This document shows, in pieces, positions 1 through 11,352 of a DNA stretch of 64,000 bases; the stretch's first letter is position 1; the number at the start of each line of letters is the position of its first letter. The position numbers and the translations under genes were made by a program. The DNA is taken from assembly GCF_007830265.1 (NCBI RefSeq), contig NZ_VLKE01000001.1, positions 6,881,738 to 6,945,737 of the forward strand. Direction: 5' to 3'. The notes under the pieces are model-generated. The model worked only from the letters and a program-made list of their open reading frames with translations. It was not told where the DNA came from and searched no databases. Origin of the DNA: Micromonospora olivasterospora. Its GTDB lineage: Bacteria > Actinomycetota > Actinomycetes > Mycobacteriales > Micromonosporaceae.

Positions 1-1395
<1,395 letters not shown>

Positions 1396-1403
<8 letters not shown>

Positions 1404-2601
1404 TCTTGCCGCCCTCACTGTTGTTCCGGTCGAGGCCACGGCCCTCGCTCCGCTTCCGGTCGAGGCCACCGCCCTCGATCAGCTCGGCGAAACGGTCGAA
1501 CAGGTAGTCCGCGTCGTGCGGGCCGGCCGCCGCCTCGGGGTGGTACTGGACGGTGAAGGCGGGCACGTCCCTGGCCCGCAGCCCCTCGACCACGTTGTCA
1601 TTGAGGCAGACGTGCGACACCTGGACACCGCCGAACTCGGTGTCGATCACCTGGTCGGGTACGACGGCGCCGGCCCCCGCGCCCGGTACCTGCACCGCGA
1701 AGCCGTGGTTGTGGCTGGTCACCTCGACCTTGCCGGTGACCCGGTCGAGCACCGGCTGGTTGATGCCCCGGTGGCCGTACCCGAGCTTGTAGGTGCCGAA
1801 GCCGAGCGCGCGGCCGAGGATCTGGCTGCCGAAGCAGATGCCGAACAGCGGCACCCGGCGGCGCAGCACCTCCCGGGCGAGGGCGACCGGACCGTCCGCG
1901 GTGGCCGGGTCGCCCGGCCCGGGCGAGAGGAACACCGCGTCCGCGCCGGTGGCGAGCAGGTCGTCGATGGTCGACGAGGCGGGCAGCACGTGGGTGGTGA
2001 CGCCGCGCTCGGCGAGCCGGCGCGGCACGTTGCGCTTGATGCCCAGGTCCAGCGCGGCGACGGTGAACCGGTGCGCGCCGCGCGCCTGCACCACGTACGG
2101 CTGCGGGGTGGTCACCTCGGCGGAGAGGTCCGCGCCCACCATCCCCGGCGACCGGCGCACCCGCTCGAGGAGGGCGCTCGGGTCGTCCTCGACGCTGGAG
2201 ACGCCGACCCGCATGGCGCCGCGCTCGCGCAGGTGCCGGGTCAGCGCCCGGGTGTCCACGCCGCTGATGCCGACCACGCCCTCGGCGGCGAGCCGCTCCT
2301 CCAGCCCGCCGGTGGCCCGCCAGTTCGAGCCGATCCGGGCGGGGTCGCGCACCACGTACCCGGCGACCCAGATCCGGCCGGACTCGTCGTCCTCGCCGTT
2401 CACGCCGGTGTTGCCGATGTGCGGCGCCGTCTGCACGACCACCTGCCGGTGGTACGACGGGTCGGTCAGCGTCTCCTGGTAGCCGGTCATGCCGGTGTTG
2501 AACACCGCCTCGCCGAACGTCTCCCCGATGCTGCCGTACGCCTCGCCGTGGAAGGTCCGGCCGTCCTCCAGCACGAGGATCGCGGAACGTCTGCGACTCA
2601 C
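1396..2601 (-). CDS. carA: Carbamoyl-phosphate synthase small subunit
   Basis: This is the glutaminase subunit that hydrolyses glutamine and passes ammonia to CarB. It has 401 residues, slightly longer than usual. The class I amidotransferase domain shows the nucleophile Cys256 in GICFGSQ and the His354/Glu356 pair in [13 protein letters not shown] lies between them. The GTG start at 2601 overlaps the pyrC stop as GTGA, indicating coupling. One oddity is the tail after residue 376, where a 10-residue unit of the form GLDR-x-x-SEG occurs twice in tandem (DNA about 1420-1475). This looks like a recent small duplication beyond the catalytic domain and should be harmless. Confidence 0.97.
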
Positions 2602-3875
2602 TTAACTGCCTTTCCGTCGAGAACCGTCGGCTCGCCGCGCAGGAAGGTCGCCACGATGCGACCTGGCAGCGTCATGCGGGCGTACGGGGTGTTGCGACTG
2701 CGGCTGGCCAGGTCCGCCGGTTCGATCACGCGGCGGGCGGCCGGGTCCACCAGGGTCAGGTTGGCCGGCACACCGGGCGCCGGGTCCAGGCCGTGCGAGT
2801 CGAGCCCGGCGATGCGGGCCGGGGCGCGGGACATCCGCTCGGCGATCAGGTCCCACTGCGGGCCGAGCACGTCCAGGGCGATCGACAGCGCCGTCTCCAG
2901 CCCCAGCATGCCCGGCCGGGCGTACGCCCACTCGCACTCCTTGTCCTCCACGGCGTGCGGGGCGTGGTCGGTGGCGACGACGTCGATCACGCCGTCGGCC
3001 AGCGCGGCGCGCAGGGCGGCGACGTCGGCGGCGGTGCGCAGCGGCGGGTTGACCTTGTACACCGGGTCGTAGGTCTCCGCCTTGGCGTCGGTGAGCAGCA
3101 GGTGGTGCGGGGTGACCTCGGCGGTCACCCGCACCCCGCGCGCCTTGGCGTGCCGCAGCACCTCCACGCTGCCGGCGGTGGAGACGTGGCAGACGTGCAG
3201 CCGGCTGCCGACGTGCTCGGCCAGCAGCACGTCGCGGGCGATGATCGCCTCCTCGGCGACCGCCGGCCAGCCGGTGAGCCCGAGCCGGGTGGAGACCTCT
3301 CCCTCGTGCATCTGCGCGCCCTCGGTGAGCCGGGGCTCCTCGGCGTGCTGGGCGATGATCCCGTCGAACGCCTTGACGTACTCCAGCGCCCGGCGCATCA
3401 GCCTCGGGTCGGCGACGCAGTGCCCGTCGTCGGAGAAGATCCGCACCCGGGCGGCCGAGTCGGCCATCGCGCCCAGCTCGGCCAGCCGCTCGCCGGCCAG
3501 GCCGACGGTGACCGCGCCGATCGGCTGCACGTCGACCAGCCCGGCCTCCCGGCCGAGCCGCCAGACCTGCTCGACCACGCCCGCCGTGTCGGCGACGGGC
3601 GAGGTGTTGGCCATCGCGCAGACCGCCGTGTAGCCGCCGAGGGCCGCGGCCCGGGAGCCGGACTCGACGGTCTCGGCGTCCTCCCGGCCCGGCTCGCGCA
3701 GGTGGGTGTGCAGGTCGACCAGGCCGGGCAGGGCCACCAGCCCGGTGCCGTCGAGCACGGTGGCGTCCGGCGCGGTCGGCCCCGCGCCGGTCTCCGCCAC
3801 CACGCCGTCGCGGATCAGCAGGTCGGTCGGCGCGGCGCCGACGACGCTCACGTTGGTGATCAGGTACGCGGTCAC
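2598..3875 (-). CDS. pyrC: Dihydroorotase
   Basis: This zinc enzyme of the amidohydrolase family cyclises N-carbamoyl-aspartate to dihydroorotate, the third step of pyrimidine synthesis. It has 425 residues, normal for the type I bacterial class. The metal-binding HxH is at residues 56-58 ([10 protein letters not shown]), later metal and substrate residues sit in HVCHVST and TPHHLLL, and the catalytic Asp is in ATDHAPH. The GTG start at 3875 overlaps the pyrB stop (GTGA), and its own stop overlaps the carA start in the same way. All joints in this operon are stop-start overlaps, which argues for one mRNA and even production of the enzymes. Confidence 0.97.
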   Translation of the reverse strand: MTAYLITNVSVVGAAPTDLLIRDGVVAETGAGPTAPDATVLDGTGLVALPGLVDLHTHLREPGREDAETVESGSRAAALGGYTAVCAMANTSPVADTAGVVEQVWRLGREAGLVDVQPIGAVTVGLAGERLAELGAMADSAARVRIFSDDGHCVADPRLMRRALEYVKAFDGIIAQHAEEPRLTEGAQMHEGEVSTRLGLTGWPAVAEEAIIARDVLLAEHVGSRLHVCHVSTAGSVEVLRHAKARGVRVTAEVTPHHLLLTDAKAETYDPVYKVNPPLRTAADVAALRAALADGVIDVVATDHAPHAVEDKECEWAYARPGMLGLETALSIALDVLGPQWDLIAERMSRAPARIAGLDSHGLDPAPGVPANLTLVDPAARRVIEPADLASRSRNTPYARMTLPGRIVATFLRGEPTVLDGKAVK

Positions 3876-4798
3876 AGGTTGTTCCCCCCGAGCAGCAGGT
3901 AGAGGACGGCCATCCGCACGGAGACCCCGTTGGCGACCTGTTCGACGATGGTGGAGCGGGGCGAGTCGGCGACCTCGGTCGTGATCTCCATTCCCCGGTT
4001 CATCGGCCCCGGATGCATGACGATGGCGTGCTCCGGCAGCCGCCGCATGCGCGGCCCGTCGAGCCCGTAGCGGCGGGCGTACTCGCGGGCGGAGGGGAAG
4101 TAGGAGTCGCCCATCCGCTCCCGCTGCACCCGCAGCATCATCACCACGTCCACACCAGGAAGAACGGTGTCGAGGTCGTAGGAGACGTCGGTGCCGGGCG
4201 CGAGCGCCGCCGCGATGTCCACCGGGATCAGCGTCGGTGGGCCGACCAGGGTCACCTTCGCGCCGAGGGTGGACAGCAGCAGCACGTTCGAGCGGGCCAC
4301 CCGCGAGTGGAGCACGTCCCCGACCACCGCGACGTGCAGGCCGGCGAGCCGCCCCAGCCGGGAGCGCATCGTGTACGCGTCGAGCAGCGCCTGGGTGGGG
4401 TGCTCGTGGGTGCCGTCGCCGGCGTTGACCACCGACCCGTCCACCCAGTTGGCGAGCCGGTGCGGGGCCCCGGAGGCGGGGTGCCGGACGACCACCGCGT
4501 CGGCGCCCATCGCCTGGAGGGTGAGCGCCGTGTCCTTCAGGCTCTCGCCCTTGGCCACGCTCGAGCCCTTGGCCGAAAAGTTGATCACGTCGGCGCTGAG
4601 CCGCTTGGCCGCCGCCTCGAAGGAGATCCGGGTGCGGGTGGAGTCCTCGTAGAAGAGGTTCACCACGGTCCGGCCGCGCAGCGCGGGCAGCTTCTTGACC
4701 TCGCGGCCGGCGACGGTGGCCATCTCGGCCGCGGTGTCCAGGATCTGGGTGGCGGTGGCGGCGTCCAGATCGGCGCCGGAGAGCAGGTGCCGGATCAT
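3872..4798 (-). CDS. pyrB: Aspartate carbamoyltransferase catalytic subunit
   Basis: This enzyme transfers the carbamoyl group of carbamoyl phosphate to aspartate, the committed step of pyrimidine synthesis. It has 308 residues, the usual length. The carbamoyl-phosphate loop [11 protein letters not shown], the HPTQALLD segment and the C-terminal [10 protein letters not shown] are all intact. No pyrI regulatory-subunit gene is present, as expected when PyrR controls the operon. The ATG at 4798 overlaps the pyrR stop (ATGA). Confidence 0.97.
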   Translation of the reverse strand: MIRHLLSGADLDAATATQILDTAAEMATVAGREVKKLPALRGRTVVNLFYEDSTRTRISFEAAAKRLSADVINFSAKGSSVAKGESLKDTALTLQAMGADAVVVRHPASGAPHRLANWVDGSVVNAGDGTHEHPTQALLDAYTMRSRLGRLAGLHVAVVGDVLHSRVARSNVLLLSTLGAKVTLVGPPTLIPVDIAAALAPGTDVSYDLDTVLPGVDVVMMLRVQRERMGDSYFPSAREYARRYGLDGPRMRRLPEHAIVMHPGPMNRGMEITTEVADSPRSTIVEQVANGVSVRMAVLYLLLGGNNL

Positions 4799-5379
4799 GA
4801 GATGGTCTCCCCGTACAGCCGGACCTCGTCGGCGCCGTCGGTCTCGGCGAGGGTGACCCGGACGCTCTCCGCGAGTGAGGTCGGGATGTTCTTGCCGACG
4901 TAGTCGGCGCGGATCGGCAGTTGGCGGTGGCCGCGGTCGACCAGCACGGCGAGCTGCACCGAGGCGGGGCGGCCGAGGTCGCTGAGCGCGTCGAGGGCGG
5001 CCCGGACCGTACGGCCGGAGAAGAGCACGTCGTCGACGAGGACGACCCGCTTGCCGTCGATTCCGCCCGCCGGGAGCTGGGTCGGGCCGACCGCCCGGGT
5101 GCCCTGCCGGTGCAGGTCGTCGCGGTAGAGGGTGATGTCGAGCACACCGGCCGGGACCGTGACGGTCTCGAAGGCGCTGATCCGGCCGGCGAGCCGCCGC
5201 GCCAGGGGCGCGCCCCGGGTGGGGATGCCGAGCAGCACGGTGTCGGCGGCGCCCTGGGTCTTCTCCAGGATCTGGTGGGCGATGCGGTCCACCACGCGCG
5301 AGACGTCCGCTGCGGTGAGGATCACCTTCACCGAGGGTTGTCGCGGTGGCGACGAGTGGGCAGCCGGTGGGTAGGCCAC
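4795..5379 (-). CDS. pyrR: PyrR bifunctional pyrimidine operon regulator / uracil phosphoribosyltransferase
   Basis: PyrR binds UMP and pyr mRNA to turn the operon down, and also has uracil phosphoribosyltransferase activity. The PRPP-binding signature [13 protein letters not shown] and [11 protein letters not shown] mark the family. I chose the GTG at 5379 (194 residues) because a strong ribosome-binding site (AAGGAGG, about 5386-5392) sits just upstream; the frame stays open further but without such a site. It heads the operon pyrR-pyrB-pyrC-carA-carB. A hairpin matching the PyrR recognition sequence lies directly before the ribosome-binding site, so translation of pyrR itself is the likely control point. 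Confidence 0.95.
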   Translation of the reverse strand: MAYPPAAHSSPPRQPSVKVILTAADVSRVVDRIAHQILEKTQGAADTVLLGIPTRGAPLARRLAGRISAFETVTVPAGVLDITLYRDDLHRQGTRAVGPTQLPAGGIDGKRVVLVDDVLFSGRTVRAALDALSDLGRPASVQLAVLVDRGHRQLPIRADYVGKNIPTSLAESVRVTLAETDGADEVRLYGETIS

Positions 5380-5393
5380 GGCGGACCTCCTTC

Positions 5394-5411
5394 CCCGCCT
5401 CACGGGACGGG
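5394..5411 (-). promoter_or_regulatory. Putative PyrR-binding RNA hairpin in the pyr leader
   Basis: Read on the minus strand, the leader folds as CCCG / bulged U / CC / loop CGUGA / GG / CGGG. It contains UCCCGUGAGGC, which fits the known PyrR recognition pattern UCCNGNGAGGY at every fixed position. The hairpin ends two or three bases before the AAGGAGG ribosome-binding site of pyrR. This resembles the arrangement described for mycobacterial pyr operons, in which PyrR-UMP blocks translation initiation. No separate attenuator terminator is visible. The match and fold are seen; the mechanism is inferred. Confidence 0.7.
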
Positions 5412-5673
5412 TCGTTAAAGGACGTCTGGCACCTCCGGCGGGCCGCGAGGGCGGCCGACCGGGGCTCCACGCCACGTTACCAGCGGTCACGGGGCCCGCC
5501 GACGCCGGCACTGACCCCTGGATCAGGGTGTCGAAACGGGATAACCCACCCAGCGCCTGCCAACGGTAGGGTCACGACCACTTGACCACGTGTCGCAATC
5601 CCCGTACCGTCACGCTCCGTAGCGAAAACTGGGGAGAACCCCGAAGCACTCGAGCAGCACTGGGAGTGTCCGA
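5412..5673. promoter_or_regulatory. Divergent promoter region between pyrR and bldD
   Basis: These 262 bases carry no gene and must hold the promoters of the minus-strand pyr operon and plus-strand bldD. No convincing -35/-10 pair or BldD operator could be picked out by eye. Confidence 0.6.
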
Positions 5674-6162
5674 ATGCCCTCTGAATACGCCAAGTCGCTG
5701 GGCGCCCGCCTGCGCTCCATCCGCCAGCAGCAGGGCCTGTCCCTGCAGGGGGTGGAGGAGAAGTCCAACGGGCGGTGGAAGGCCGTCGTGGTCGGCTCGT
5801 ACGAGCGCGGTGACCGCGCCGTCACGGTGTCCCGCCTGGCCGAGCTGGCCGACTTCTACCGGGTGCCCGTCTCCGAGCTGCTGCCCGACGGCAGCGGGGT
5901 TCGCCACGAGCCCACCAGCAAGATCGTGCTGGACCTGGAGCGGCTCTACGACGACGCCTCCGAGGAGCTGGCCTACGTCGCCCGGTACGCCCGCGCCATC
6001 CAGCAGCAGCGGGGCGACTACAACGGCCGGGTGCTCTCCATCCGCGCCGACGACCTGCGCGCCCTGGCGATCGTCTACGACGCCTCGCCGTCCGGCCTGA
6101 TCGAGCGCCTCACCGAGCACGGCGTGCTCGTCGCCGACCCCCGGGCGTTCTTCGCATCCTGA
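5674..6162 (+). CDS. bldD: BldD developmental repressor, cyclic-di-GMP-responsive
   Basis: BldD is the actinomycete master repressor of sporulation genes. It dimerises on a cyclic-di-GMP tetramer and then binds DNA. The protein has 162 residues (Streptomyces BldD has 167). The N-terminal XRE-type helix-turn-helix (residues about 5-75, with VVVGSYERGDRAVTV) is nearly the same as in Streptomyces. The C-terminal domain has both cyclic-di-GMP motifs: RGD at 113-115 and, eight residues on, RADD at 124-127 (RQDD in Streptomyces). The gene stands alone on the plus strand and is followed by a strong terminator. Confidence 0.95.
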   Translation: MPSEYAKSLGARLRSIRQQQGLSLQGVEEKSNGRWKAVVVGSYERGDRAVTVSRLAELADFYRVPVSELLPDGSGVRHEPTSKIVLDLERLYDDASEELAYVARYARAIQQQRGDYNGRVLSIRADDLRALAIVYDASPSGLIERLTEHGVLVADPRAFFAS

Positions 6163-6170
6163 CCCCGCAC

Positions 6171-6208
6171 GACGCAGGCCCGCAGCCGTTCGGCTGCGGG
6201 CCTGCGTC
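6171..6208 (+). terminator. Rho-independent-type terminator after bldD
   Basis: A perfect 17-bp stem with a GTTC loop begins 8 bases after the bldD stop, followed by a moderately T-rich stretch. It lies between the convergent bldD and nusB genes, so it probably works in both directions. Confidence 0.85.
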
Positions 6209-6239
6209 GTTGTGCGTTTGCCGGGTGGCGTCGGGTTCC

Positions 6240-6674
6240 TCAGCGGGTCGCGTACTCGGCGATCCGCCCGAGCACGCCGTTGAGGAAGCGCGGCGAGTCG
6301 TCGGTCGACATCTGCCGGGCCAGCTCGACCGCCTCGCTGATCGCCACGGCGTCGTCGATCTCGTCGACGTACAGCAGCTCGTAGACCGCGATGCGGGCCA
6401 GGTTGCGGTCGACCACCGGCATCCGGTCCAGCGTCCAGCCCTCGGCGTAGCTGGCAATCAACTCGTCGATCCGGTCCAGGTGCGCGGCCACCCCCTCGAC
6501 GAGGCCGACCGCGTACCCGAGGTGCTCCGGGTGGGGCTTCTCGATCCGCTCCAGGTAGCTGGCCAGCACCTCCACCGGGGGCCGGTTGCGCAGGTCGGCC
6601 TCGAACAGCACGTCCAGCGCCCGCTTGCGCGCCTTGCGGCGCGCGGGCATCTGCTGCTTCGGACCCTCGGCCAT
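6240..6674 (-). CDS. nusB: Transcription antitermination factor NusB
   Basis: NusB joins NusE (S10) on boxA RNA to support processive transcription of rRNA operons. It has 144 residues, all-helical, starting with a basic stretch (PARRKARKRALDVLFEADL) and ending with the family signature DDSPRFLNGVLGRIA. Its ATG overlaps the efp stop (TGATG), so it is cotranscribed with efp, as in most actinobacteria. Confidence 0.96.
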   Translation of the reverse strand: MAEGPKQQMPARRKARKRALDVLFEADLRNRPPVEVLASYLERIEKPHPEHLGYAVGLVEGVAAHLDRIDELIASYAEGWTLDRMPVVDRNLARIAVYELLYVDEIDDAVAISEAVELARQMSTDDSPRFLNGVLGRIAEYATR

Positions 6675-7231
6675 CAGGCGCGGCCGAGGTAACGGCCGTC
6701 GCGGGTGTCGACCTTGATCTTCTCGCCCGTCGTGATGAAGAGCGGCACCTGCACGGTCGCGCCGGTCTCGACGGTGGCCGGCTTGTTGCCGCCGGTGGAG
6801 CGGTCGCCCTGTAGGCCCGGCTCGGTGTAGGTGACCTCCAGCACGACGGAGGTCGGCAGCTCGATGTACAGCGGCACGCCCTCGTGGGTGGCGACGATCG
6901 CCTCCGCCTCGGGCAGGAGGTAGTTGGCCGCCTCGCCGACGGTGCCGCCGGGCACGGTGATCTGGTCGAACGTCTCCAGGTCCATGAAGACGTAGTCCTC
7001 GCCGTCGGCGTACAGGTACTGCATGGTGCGCTTGTCGACGGTCGCGGTGTCGACCTTGGTGCCCGCATTGAAGGTCTTGTCGACCACCTTGCCGGACAGC
7101 ACGTTCTTCAGCGTGGTACGCACGAAGGCGCCACCCTTACCGGGCTTGACGTGCTGGAACTCGACGACGGCCCACAGCTCCCCGTCGAGGTTGAGTACCA
7201 GGCCGTTCTTCAGGTCGTTGGTGGTGGCCAT
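6674..7231 (-). CDS. efp: Translation elongation factor P
   Basis: EF-P relieves ribosomes stalled at consecutive prolines, which matters here because this locus encodes several extremely proline-rich giant proteins. It has 185 residues with three beta-barrel domains. The tip of domain I reads [10 protein letters not shown] with Lys32 at the position facing the peptidyl-tRNA. The C-terminus is the usual [16 protein letters not shown]. The ATG at 7231 has a short purine-rich site (AGGA) upstream. It is followed directly by nusB. Confidence 0.97.
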   Translation of the reverse strand: MATTNDLKNGLVLNLDGELWAVVEFQHVKPGKGGAFVRTTLKNVLSGKVVDKTFNAGTKVDTATVDKRTMQYLYADGEDYVFMDLETFDQITVPGGTVGEAANYLLPEAEAIVATHEGVPLYIELPTSVVLEVTYTEPGLQGDRSTGGNKPATVETGATVQVPLFITTGEKIKVDTRDGRYLGRA

Positions 7232-7276
7232 TTCCTGCCTTGATCATGAATTTGGCGGACAGACCTGGCAAGTCTA

Positions 7277-7732
7277 CTAGCTGCCCGCGGCGGCGGTTTC
7301 CGCGCTCAGGCGTCGGGCCAGGTGGTGCAGGGCGAGCCGGTACCCGTCGACGCCCAGCCCGCAGATCACCCCGGTCGCCACCGCGGAGACCACCGAGTGG
7401 TGCCGGAACTCCTCGCGGGCGTGGATGTTGGAGATGTGCACCTCGACCAGCGGGCCGCGCAGCAGCGCGCAGGCGTCCCGCAGGGCGATCGAGTAGTGCG
7501 ACCAGGCGGCCGGGTTGAGCACCACCGCCGCCCGCTCGTCGGCCGCCGCGTGCAGCCAGCCCACCAGCTCGTGCTCGGCGTCGGTCTGCCGGACCAGCAC
7601 GTCCAGACCCAGCTCGCGGCCGGTCTCCACGCACATGGTCACCAGGTCGGCGTAGCTGGTCAGCCCGTAGACGTCGACCTGCCGGGTGCCCAGCCGGCCG
7701 AGGTTGACCCCGTTCAGCACGTACACCCTCAC
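7277..7732 (-). CDS. aroQ: Type II 3-dehydroquinate dehydratase
   Basis: This enzyme dehydrates 3-dehydroquinate to 3-dehydroshikimate. It has 151 residues, typical of the small dodecameric type II enzymes. [11 protein letters not shown], the His-containing loop [15 protein letters not shown], and [17 protein letters not shown] with the catalytic His are all present. The GTG start at 7732 overlaps the aroB stop (GTGA). It is the last gene of the aroC-aroK-aroB-aroQ run, and efp follows after 45 bases. Confidence 0.95.
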   Translation of the reverse strand: MRVYVLNGVNLGRLGTRQVDVYGLTSYADLVTMCVETGRELGLDVLVRQTDAEHELVGWLHAAADERAAVVLNPAAWSHYSIALRDACALLRGPLVEVHISNIHAREEFRHHSVVSAVATGVICGLGVDGYRLALHHLARRLSAETAAAGS

Positions 7733-8808
7733 GAGGCCACCTCCCGGTAGGCCCGGTGCAGCAACTCCTCGTCGGGGCCTTCCAGGATCGTCGGGCGGGC
7801 GAGGCCGTCCAGCACCACGAACCGCAGCTTCGAGCCGCGCGTCTTCTTGTCCACCCGCATCGTGGCCAGCAGCGCCGGCCAGGCGTCGGCCCGGTAGCTC
7901 GTGGGCAGCCCGAGCGCCGCCAGCACGCCGCGGTGCCGCTCGGCCGTGGCCGCGTCCAGCCGGCCGGCCAGCCGGGCCAGCGTCCCGGCGTAGACCATGC
8001 CGACGGCCACCGCGTGCCCGTGCCGCCAGCGGTAACCCTCCACCTTCTCGATCGCGTGGGCCAGGGTGTGGCCGTAGTTGAGCACCTCGCGCACCCCGGA
8101 CTCGCGCAGATCGCCGGAGACCACGTCCGCCTTGACCCGGATCGCCCGCTCGACCAGCTCCCGGACCAGCGGGCCCCGCGGGTCGGTGGCCGCCGCCGGG
8201 TCCCGCTCCACCAGGTCGAGGATCACCGGATCGGCGATGAACCCGCACTTGACGACCTCGGCGAGCCCGGCGGCCAGGTCGGCCGGCGGGAGGCTGTCCA
8301 GCACCGTGAGGTCGCAGAGCACCCCGGCCGGCGGATGGAAGCCGCCGACCAGGTTCTTCCCGGCCGCGGTGTTGATCCCGGTCTTGCCGCCGACCGCCGC
8401 GTCGACCATGCCGAGCAGCGAGGTCGCCACCGGCACCCAGCGCACCCCGCGCAGCCAGCAGGCCGCGACGAAGCCGGCCAGGTCGGTGACCGCTCCCCCG
8501 CCCACCCCGACGACGGCGTCGGTCCGGGTGAACCCGGCCTCGCCGAGCCGGTCCCAGCACGCGGCCGCCACCTCGATCGCCTTGCCCGCCTCCGCGTCCG
8601 GCACCTCGATCGGCAGCGGCGCCATCCCGGCGGCGGCCAGCCGGGCGCCGATCGCGTCGGCCAGCGCCTTGAGCGGCGGCGCGTGCAGCACCGCCACCCG
8701 GGCCGCGCCGGGCAGCAACGACGGGAGGGCGTCGAGCAGATCGCGTCCCACGAGCACGTCGTACGGCCGCTCGCCGTCGACGGGAATGCGGGTAGTCACC
8801 TCGTCCAT
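7729..8808 (-). CDS. aroB: 3-dehydroquinate synthase
   Basis: This NAD- and metal-dependent enzyme closes DAHP to 3-dehydroquinate. It has 359 residues. Visible motifs are [13 protein letters not shown] (NAD binding), [17 protein letters not shown], the active-site [10 protein letters not shown], and two metal-binding histidine segments, [11 protein letters not shown] and [10 protein letters not shown]. The ATG at 8808 was chosen because conserved sequence starts there; a 71-base gap separates it from aroK. Confidence 0.96.
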   Translation of the reverse strand: MDEVTTRIPVDGERPYDVLVGRDLLDALPSLLPGAARVAVLHAPPLKALADAIGARLAAAGMAPLPIEVPDAEAGKAIEVAAACWDRLGEAGFTRTDAVVGVGGGAVTDLAGFVAACWLRGVRWVPVATSLLGMVDAAVGGKTGINTAAGKNLVGGFHPPAGVLCDLTVLDSLPPADLAAGLAEVVKCGFIADPVILDLVERDPAAATDPRGPLVRELVERAIRVKADVVSGDLRESGVREVLNYGHTLAHAIEKVEGYRWRHGHAVAVGMVYAGTLARLAGRLDAATAERHRGVLAALGLPTSYRADAWPALLATMRVDKKTRGSKLRFVVLDGLARPTILEGPDEELLHRAYREVAS

Positions 8809-8879
8809 CGCCCGCCACCCTAGCCCAGCGACCGCCCCCAGACGCCCGCCTGTCCACAGGGTGGTTGGCTGCCGGGCGA

Positions 8880-9386
8880 TCAGGGCTTGAGCAGGGCGAC
8901 GATCTCGGCGGCGATCTCCTCCGGCGTCCGCCCGTCGGTGACCACGGTCACGGTCGCCACCTCGGCGTAGAGCGGTCGGCGCTGGTCCATCAGGTGCCTC
9001 AGCGTCGCCCGCGGGTTGAGCGCCAGCAGCGGCCGGCCGCTGCCCAGCCCGACCCGCTTCACCGCGTCGGGCAGCTCGACACTCAGGTGCACCACGGTGT
9101 GCCCGACCAGGGCGGCCCGGTTCTCCTCGGCGAGCACGGCGCCGCCGCCGAGGGCGAGCACGCCGGCGCAGGAGGCCAGCGCCGCGGCCGTGGCGGCCCG
9201 TTCGAGCGTACGGAAGTGCGCCTCGCCCTCGTCGACGAAGATCTCCGGGATCGGCTTGCCGGCCAGCCGCTCGATGTCCTGGTCGGTGTCCCGGAACTCC
9301 ACGCCGAGCAGCGCGGCCAGCGCCTCGCCGACGGTCGTCTTGCCGGACCCCGGCGACCCCACCAGGACGCACACCGGCCGACTCAT
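8880..9386 (-). CDS. aroK: Shikimate kinase
   Basis: This P-loop kinase phosphorylates the 3-hydroxyl of shikimate. It has 168 residues. The Walker A loop GSPGSGKTT is at residues 10-18, the shikimate-binding Asp is in FRDTDQDIE, the GGG motif is in LALGGGAVL, and the lid arginine is in GSGRPLL. The ATG overlaps the aroC stop (ATGA). Confidence 0.95.
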   Translation of the reverse strand: MSRPVCVLVGSPGSGKTTVGEALAALLGVEFRDTDQDIERLAGKPIPEIFVDEGEAHFRTLERAATAAALASCAGVLALGGGAVLAEENRAALVGHTVVHLSVELPDAVKRVGLGSGRPLLALNPRATLRHLMDQRRPLYAEVATVTVVTDGRTPEEIAAEIVALLKP

Positions 9387-10561
9387 CTGATGACCAGGGA
9401 GTCGAGGTAGCCCGTCAGGTTGCGGCGCATCTCGGTCACCGAGTCGCCGCCGAACTTCTCCGTGGCGGCCTCGGCGAGCACCAGGGCCACCATCGCCTCG
9501 GCGACCACGGCGGCGGCCGGCACGGCGCAGACGTCGGAGCGCTGGTTGATCGCCGTCGCCGGCTCTCCCGTGGTGACGTCGACGGTGGCCAGCGCCCGGT
9601 TCAGCGAGGAGATCGGCTTCATCGCGGCCTTCACCCGCAGCGGCTCGCCGGTGGTGATGCCGCCCTCCAGGCCGCCGGCCCGGTCGGTCACCCGGCGCAC
9701 CCCGGTGGCGGTCGGCACGATCTCGTCGTGCGCCTCCGAGCCGCGCGACCGGGCCTGCTGCCAGCCGTCGCCGATCTCCACGCCCTTGATCGCCTGGATC
9801 GACATGAGCGCGGCGGCGAGCCGGGCGTCGAGCTTGCGGTCCCACTGGACGTGGCTGCCCAGGCCCGGCGGCACCCCGTACGCCAGCACCTCGACCACCC
9901 CGCCGAGCGTGTCGGCGGCCTTCTTCGCGGCGTCGACCTCGGCGACCATCCGGGCGCTGGCGTCCGGGTCGAGGCAGCGCAGCGGGTCGGCGTCGATCCG
10001 CTCGGCGTCCTCCGGCGTCGGGCGCAGCCCCGGCTTCACGGCGATCGGGCCCAGCTCCACCACGTGCGAGACGATCTCGATGCCGAGCGCCTGCCGGACG
10101 AGGGCCTTCGCCACCGTGCCGACGGCGACCCGGGCGGCGGTCTCCCGCGCGCTGGCCCGCTCCAGGATCGGCCGGGCGTCGGTGTGGCCGTACTTCTGCA
10201 TGCCGGCCAGGTCGGCGTGGCCCGGGCGCGGGCGGGTCAGCGGCGCGTTGCGGGCCTGCCGGGCCAGCTCCTCCGGGTCCACCGGGTCGGCGGCCATCAC
10301 GGCCTGCCACTTCGGCCACTCCGAGTTGCCGACGCGGATGGCGACGGGGCTGCCCAGGGTCAGCCCGTGCCGGAGCCCGCCGATGATCTCGACCTCGTCC
10401 CGCTCGAACGACATCCGCGCGCCCCGGCCGTAGCCGAGCCGGCGGCGGGCCAACTCGTCGGCGATCTCGCCGCTGGTCACCTCGATCCCGGCGGGTACGC
10501 CCTCCAGCATCGCGACCAGGGCGGGACCATGCGATTCACCTGCAGTCAGCCAGCGCAACAC
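9383..10561 (-). CDS. aroC: Chorismate synthase
   Basis: This FMN-dependent enzyme converts EPSP to chorismate. It has 392 residues, normal length. The family signatures GESHGPAL at the N-terminus, RPGHADLAG, and the arginine-rich [18 protein letters not shown] are intact. Translation starts at GTG 10561. In related actinomycetes aroE usually lies just upstream; here it is about 8 kb away, beyond an accessory block. Confidence 0.97.
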   Translation of the reverse strand: MLRWLTAGESHGPALVAMLEGVPAGIEVTSGEIADELARRRLGYGRGARMSFERDEVEIIGGLRHGLTLGSPVAIRVGNSEWPKWQAVMAADPVDPEELARQARNAPLTRPRPGHADLAGMQKYGHTDARPILERASARETAARVAVGTVAKALVRQALGIEIVSHVVELGPIAVKPGLRPTPEDAERIDADPLRCLDPDASARMVAEVDAAKKAADTLGGVVEVLAYGVPPGLGSHVQWDRKLDARLAAALMSIQAIKGVEIGDGWQQARSRGSEAHDEIVPTATGVRRVTDRAGGLEGGITTGEPLRVKAAMKPISSLNRALATVDVTTGEPATAINQRSDVCAVPAAAVVAEAMVALVLAEAATEKFGGDSVTEMRRNLTGYLDSLVIR

Positions 10562-10689
10562 GTCGGCAAGTCTGTCACGACCGCGTCACGTCCCGGCGCA
10601 CCGCCCGCCGCGTCCCGCGAAGCGGACGCCGGGACGCGGCGGGGGGTACGGGCCGCCGCCGGACGGCCCGCACCCCCTCGCGTCAGCGC

Positions 10690-10931
10690 CGTCCAGCGGG
10701 TCGGCTCGGCGACGGACTCGAACCGCACCGTCGCCTCGAACCGGAAGTCGGTGAGGTGCCGGCCGAAGGTGATCTTCCTGGTGCCGCTGGTGGCCGTGCC
10801 GTGCAGCCGGCCGTCGCGCACCGTCCACTCGCCGTCGATCGCGCGCCAGCCGGCGGGCAGCGTACCGGCGGTGAAGTCCTCGGCGACGACGACGGTCCCC
10901 GGCTCGGCGGCGGGGGTGGGGGTCGGGACGA
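10690..10931 (-). pseudogene. Remnant of a secreted lectin/glycosidase-like domain
   Basis: A short minus-strand frame reads DFTAGTLPAGWRAIDGEWTV and then RFEATVRFESVAEPTRWTAL, the pattern of a concanavalin-like (family-16/DUF1080-type) jelly-roll domain. After WTAL the frame turns into low-complexity arginine and alanine, and the only start codon upstream sits in the loop of a terminator. I read it as the front of a domain left after a deletion beside aroC, not a working gene. The domain identity is tentative. Confidence 0.45.
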
Positions 10932-10979
10932 CGGAGCCCTGGTGCCCCCGCGTCTTCATGCGGGGGCACCAGGGCTCCG
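10932..10979. terminator. Long perfect-stem terminator
   Basis: Two 20-base arms (10932-10951 and 10960-10979) are exact reverse complements around an 8-base loop. The hairpin lies 4 bases past the stop of the minus-strand SH3-like gene, so it should end that transcript. There is no clear T-run. Confidence 0.85.
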
Positions 10980-10983
10980 CTAC

Positions 10984-11352
10984 TCAGCAGGCGTAGCTAC
11001 TGCCGTTGTTGACCAGCAGGGAGTCCTTGACCCAGCCCTGCGCGCCGGTGGTGTTGTCCCGCAGGTGCGTCCAGGTGCCACCCGCACCCGAGCGCCAGCA
11101 GTGATAGGTGACGCTGTGGCTGCGATAGCCCAGCCCGACCGAGGTGCACTCGGTGGTCGGGCCGATACGGATGTTGGTGCCATCGGTGGTGAACCCGCCC
11201 CCCTGCGGATGGGACGTCCAGCTGGGCTGGGTGCAGGCCAGCGGGCCGAGCTCGGGCGAGTTTTGGCCACCGGCTGGAGCGGCGCTGGCGGGCGCAGCCA
11301 GGACCGCGGTGGACAACGCCACTGCGGACAGGCCTGTGACAGTGCGTCGCAT
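10984..11352 (-). CDS. Small secreted SH3-like domain protein
   Basis: This 122-residue protein has a clean Sec signal peptide (positively charged start, hydrophobic core, cut near ...APASAA, residue 25). The mature part has four cysteines (about 40, 69, 84 and 122), probably two disulphides, and the SH3b-like pattern IRIGPTTECTSVGLGY ... TWTHLRDNTTGAQGWVKDSLL. Such small secreted SH3 proteins are common in actinomycetes and have no fixed function. A good ribosome-binding site (GGAGGT) precedes the ATG. It stands alone and ends at a strong terminator. Confidence 0.75.
   Translation of the reverse strand: MRRTVTGLSAVALSTAVLAAPASAAPAGGQNSPELGPLACTQPSWTSHPQGGGFTTDGTNIRIGPTTECTSVGLGYRSHSVTYHCWRSGAGGTWTHLRDNTTGAQGWVKDSLLVNNGSSYAC

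Noticed and set aside
5412-5673. BldD self-operator upstream of bldD
   Set aside because: Some TCAC half-sites occur, but no full match to the known inverted consensus could be defended.
10984-11352. SH3-like protein as a cell-wall hydrolase
   Set aside because: No catalytic domain follows the SH3-like part; at 122 residues only a binding role is supported.
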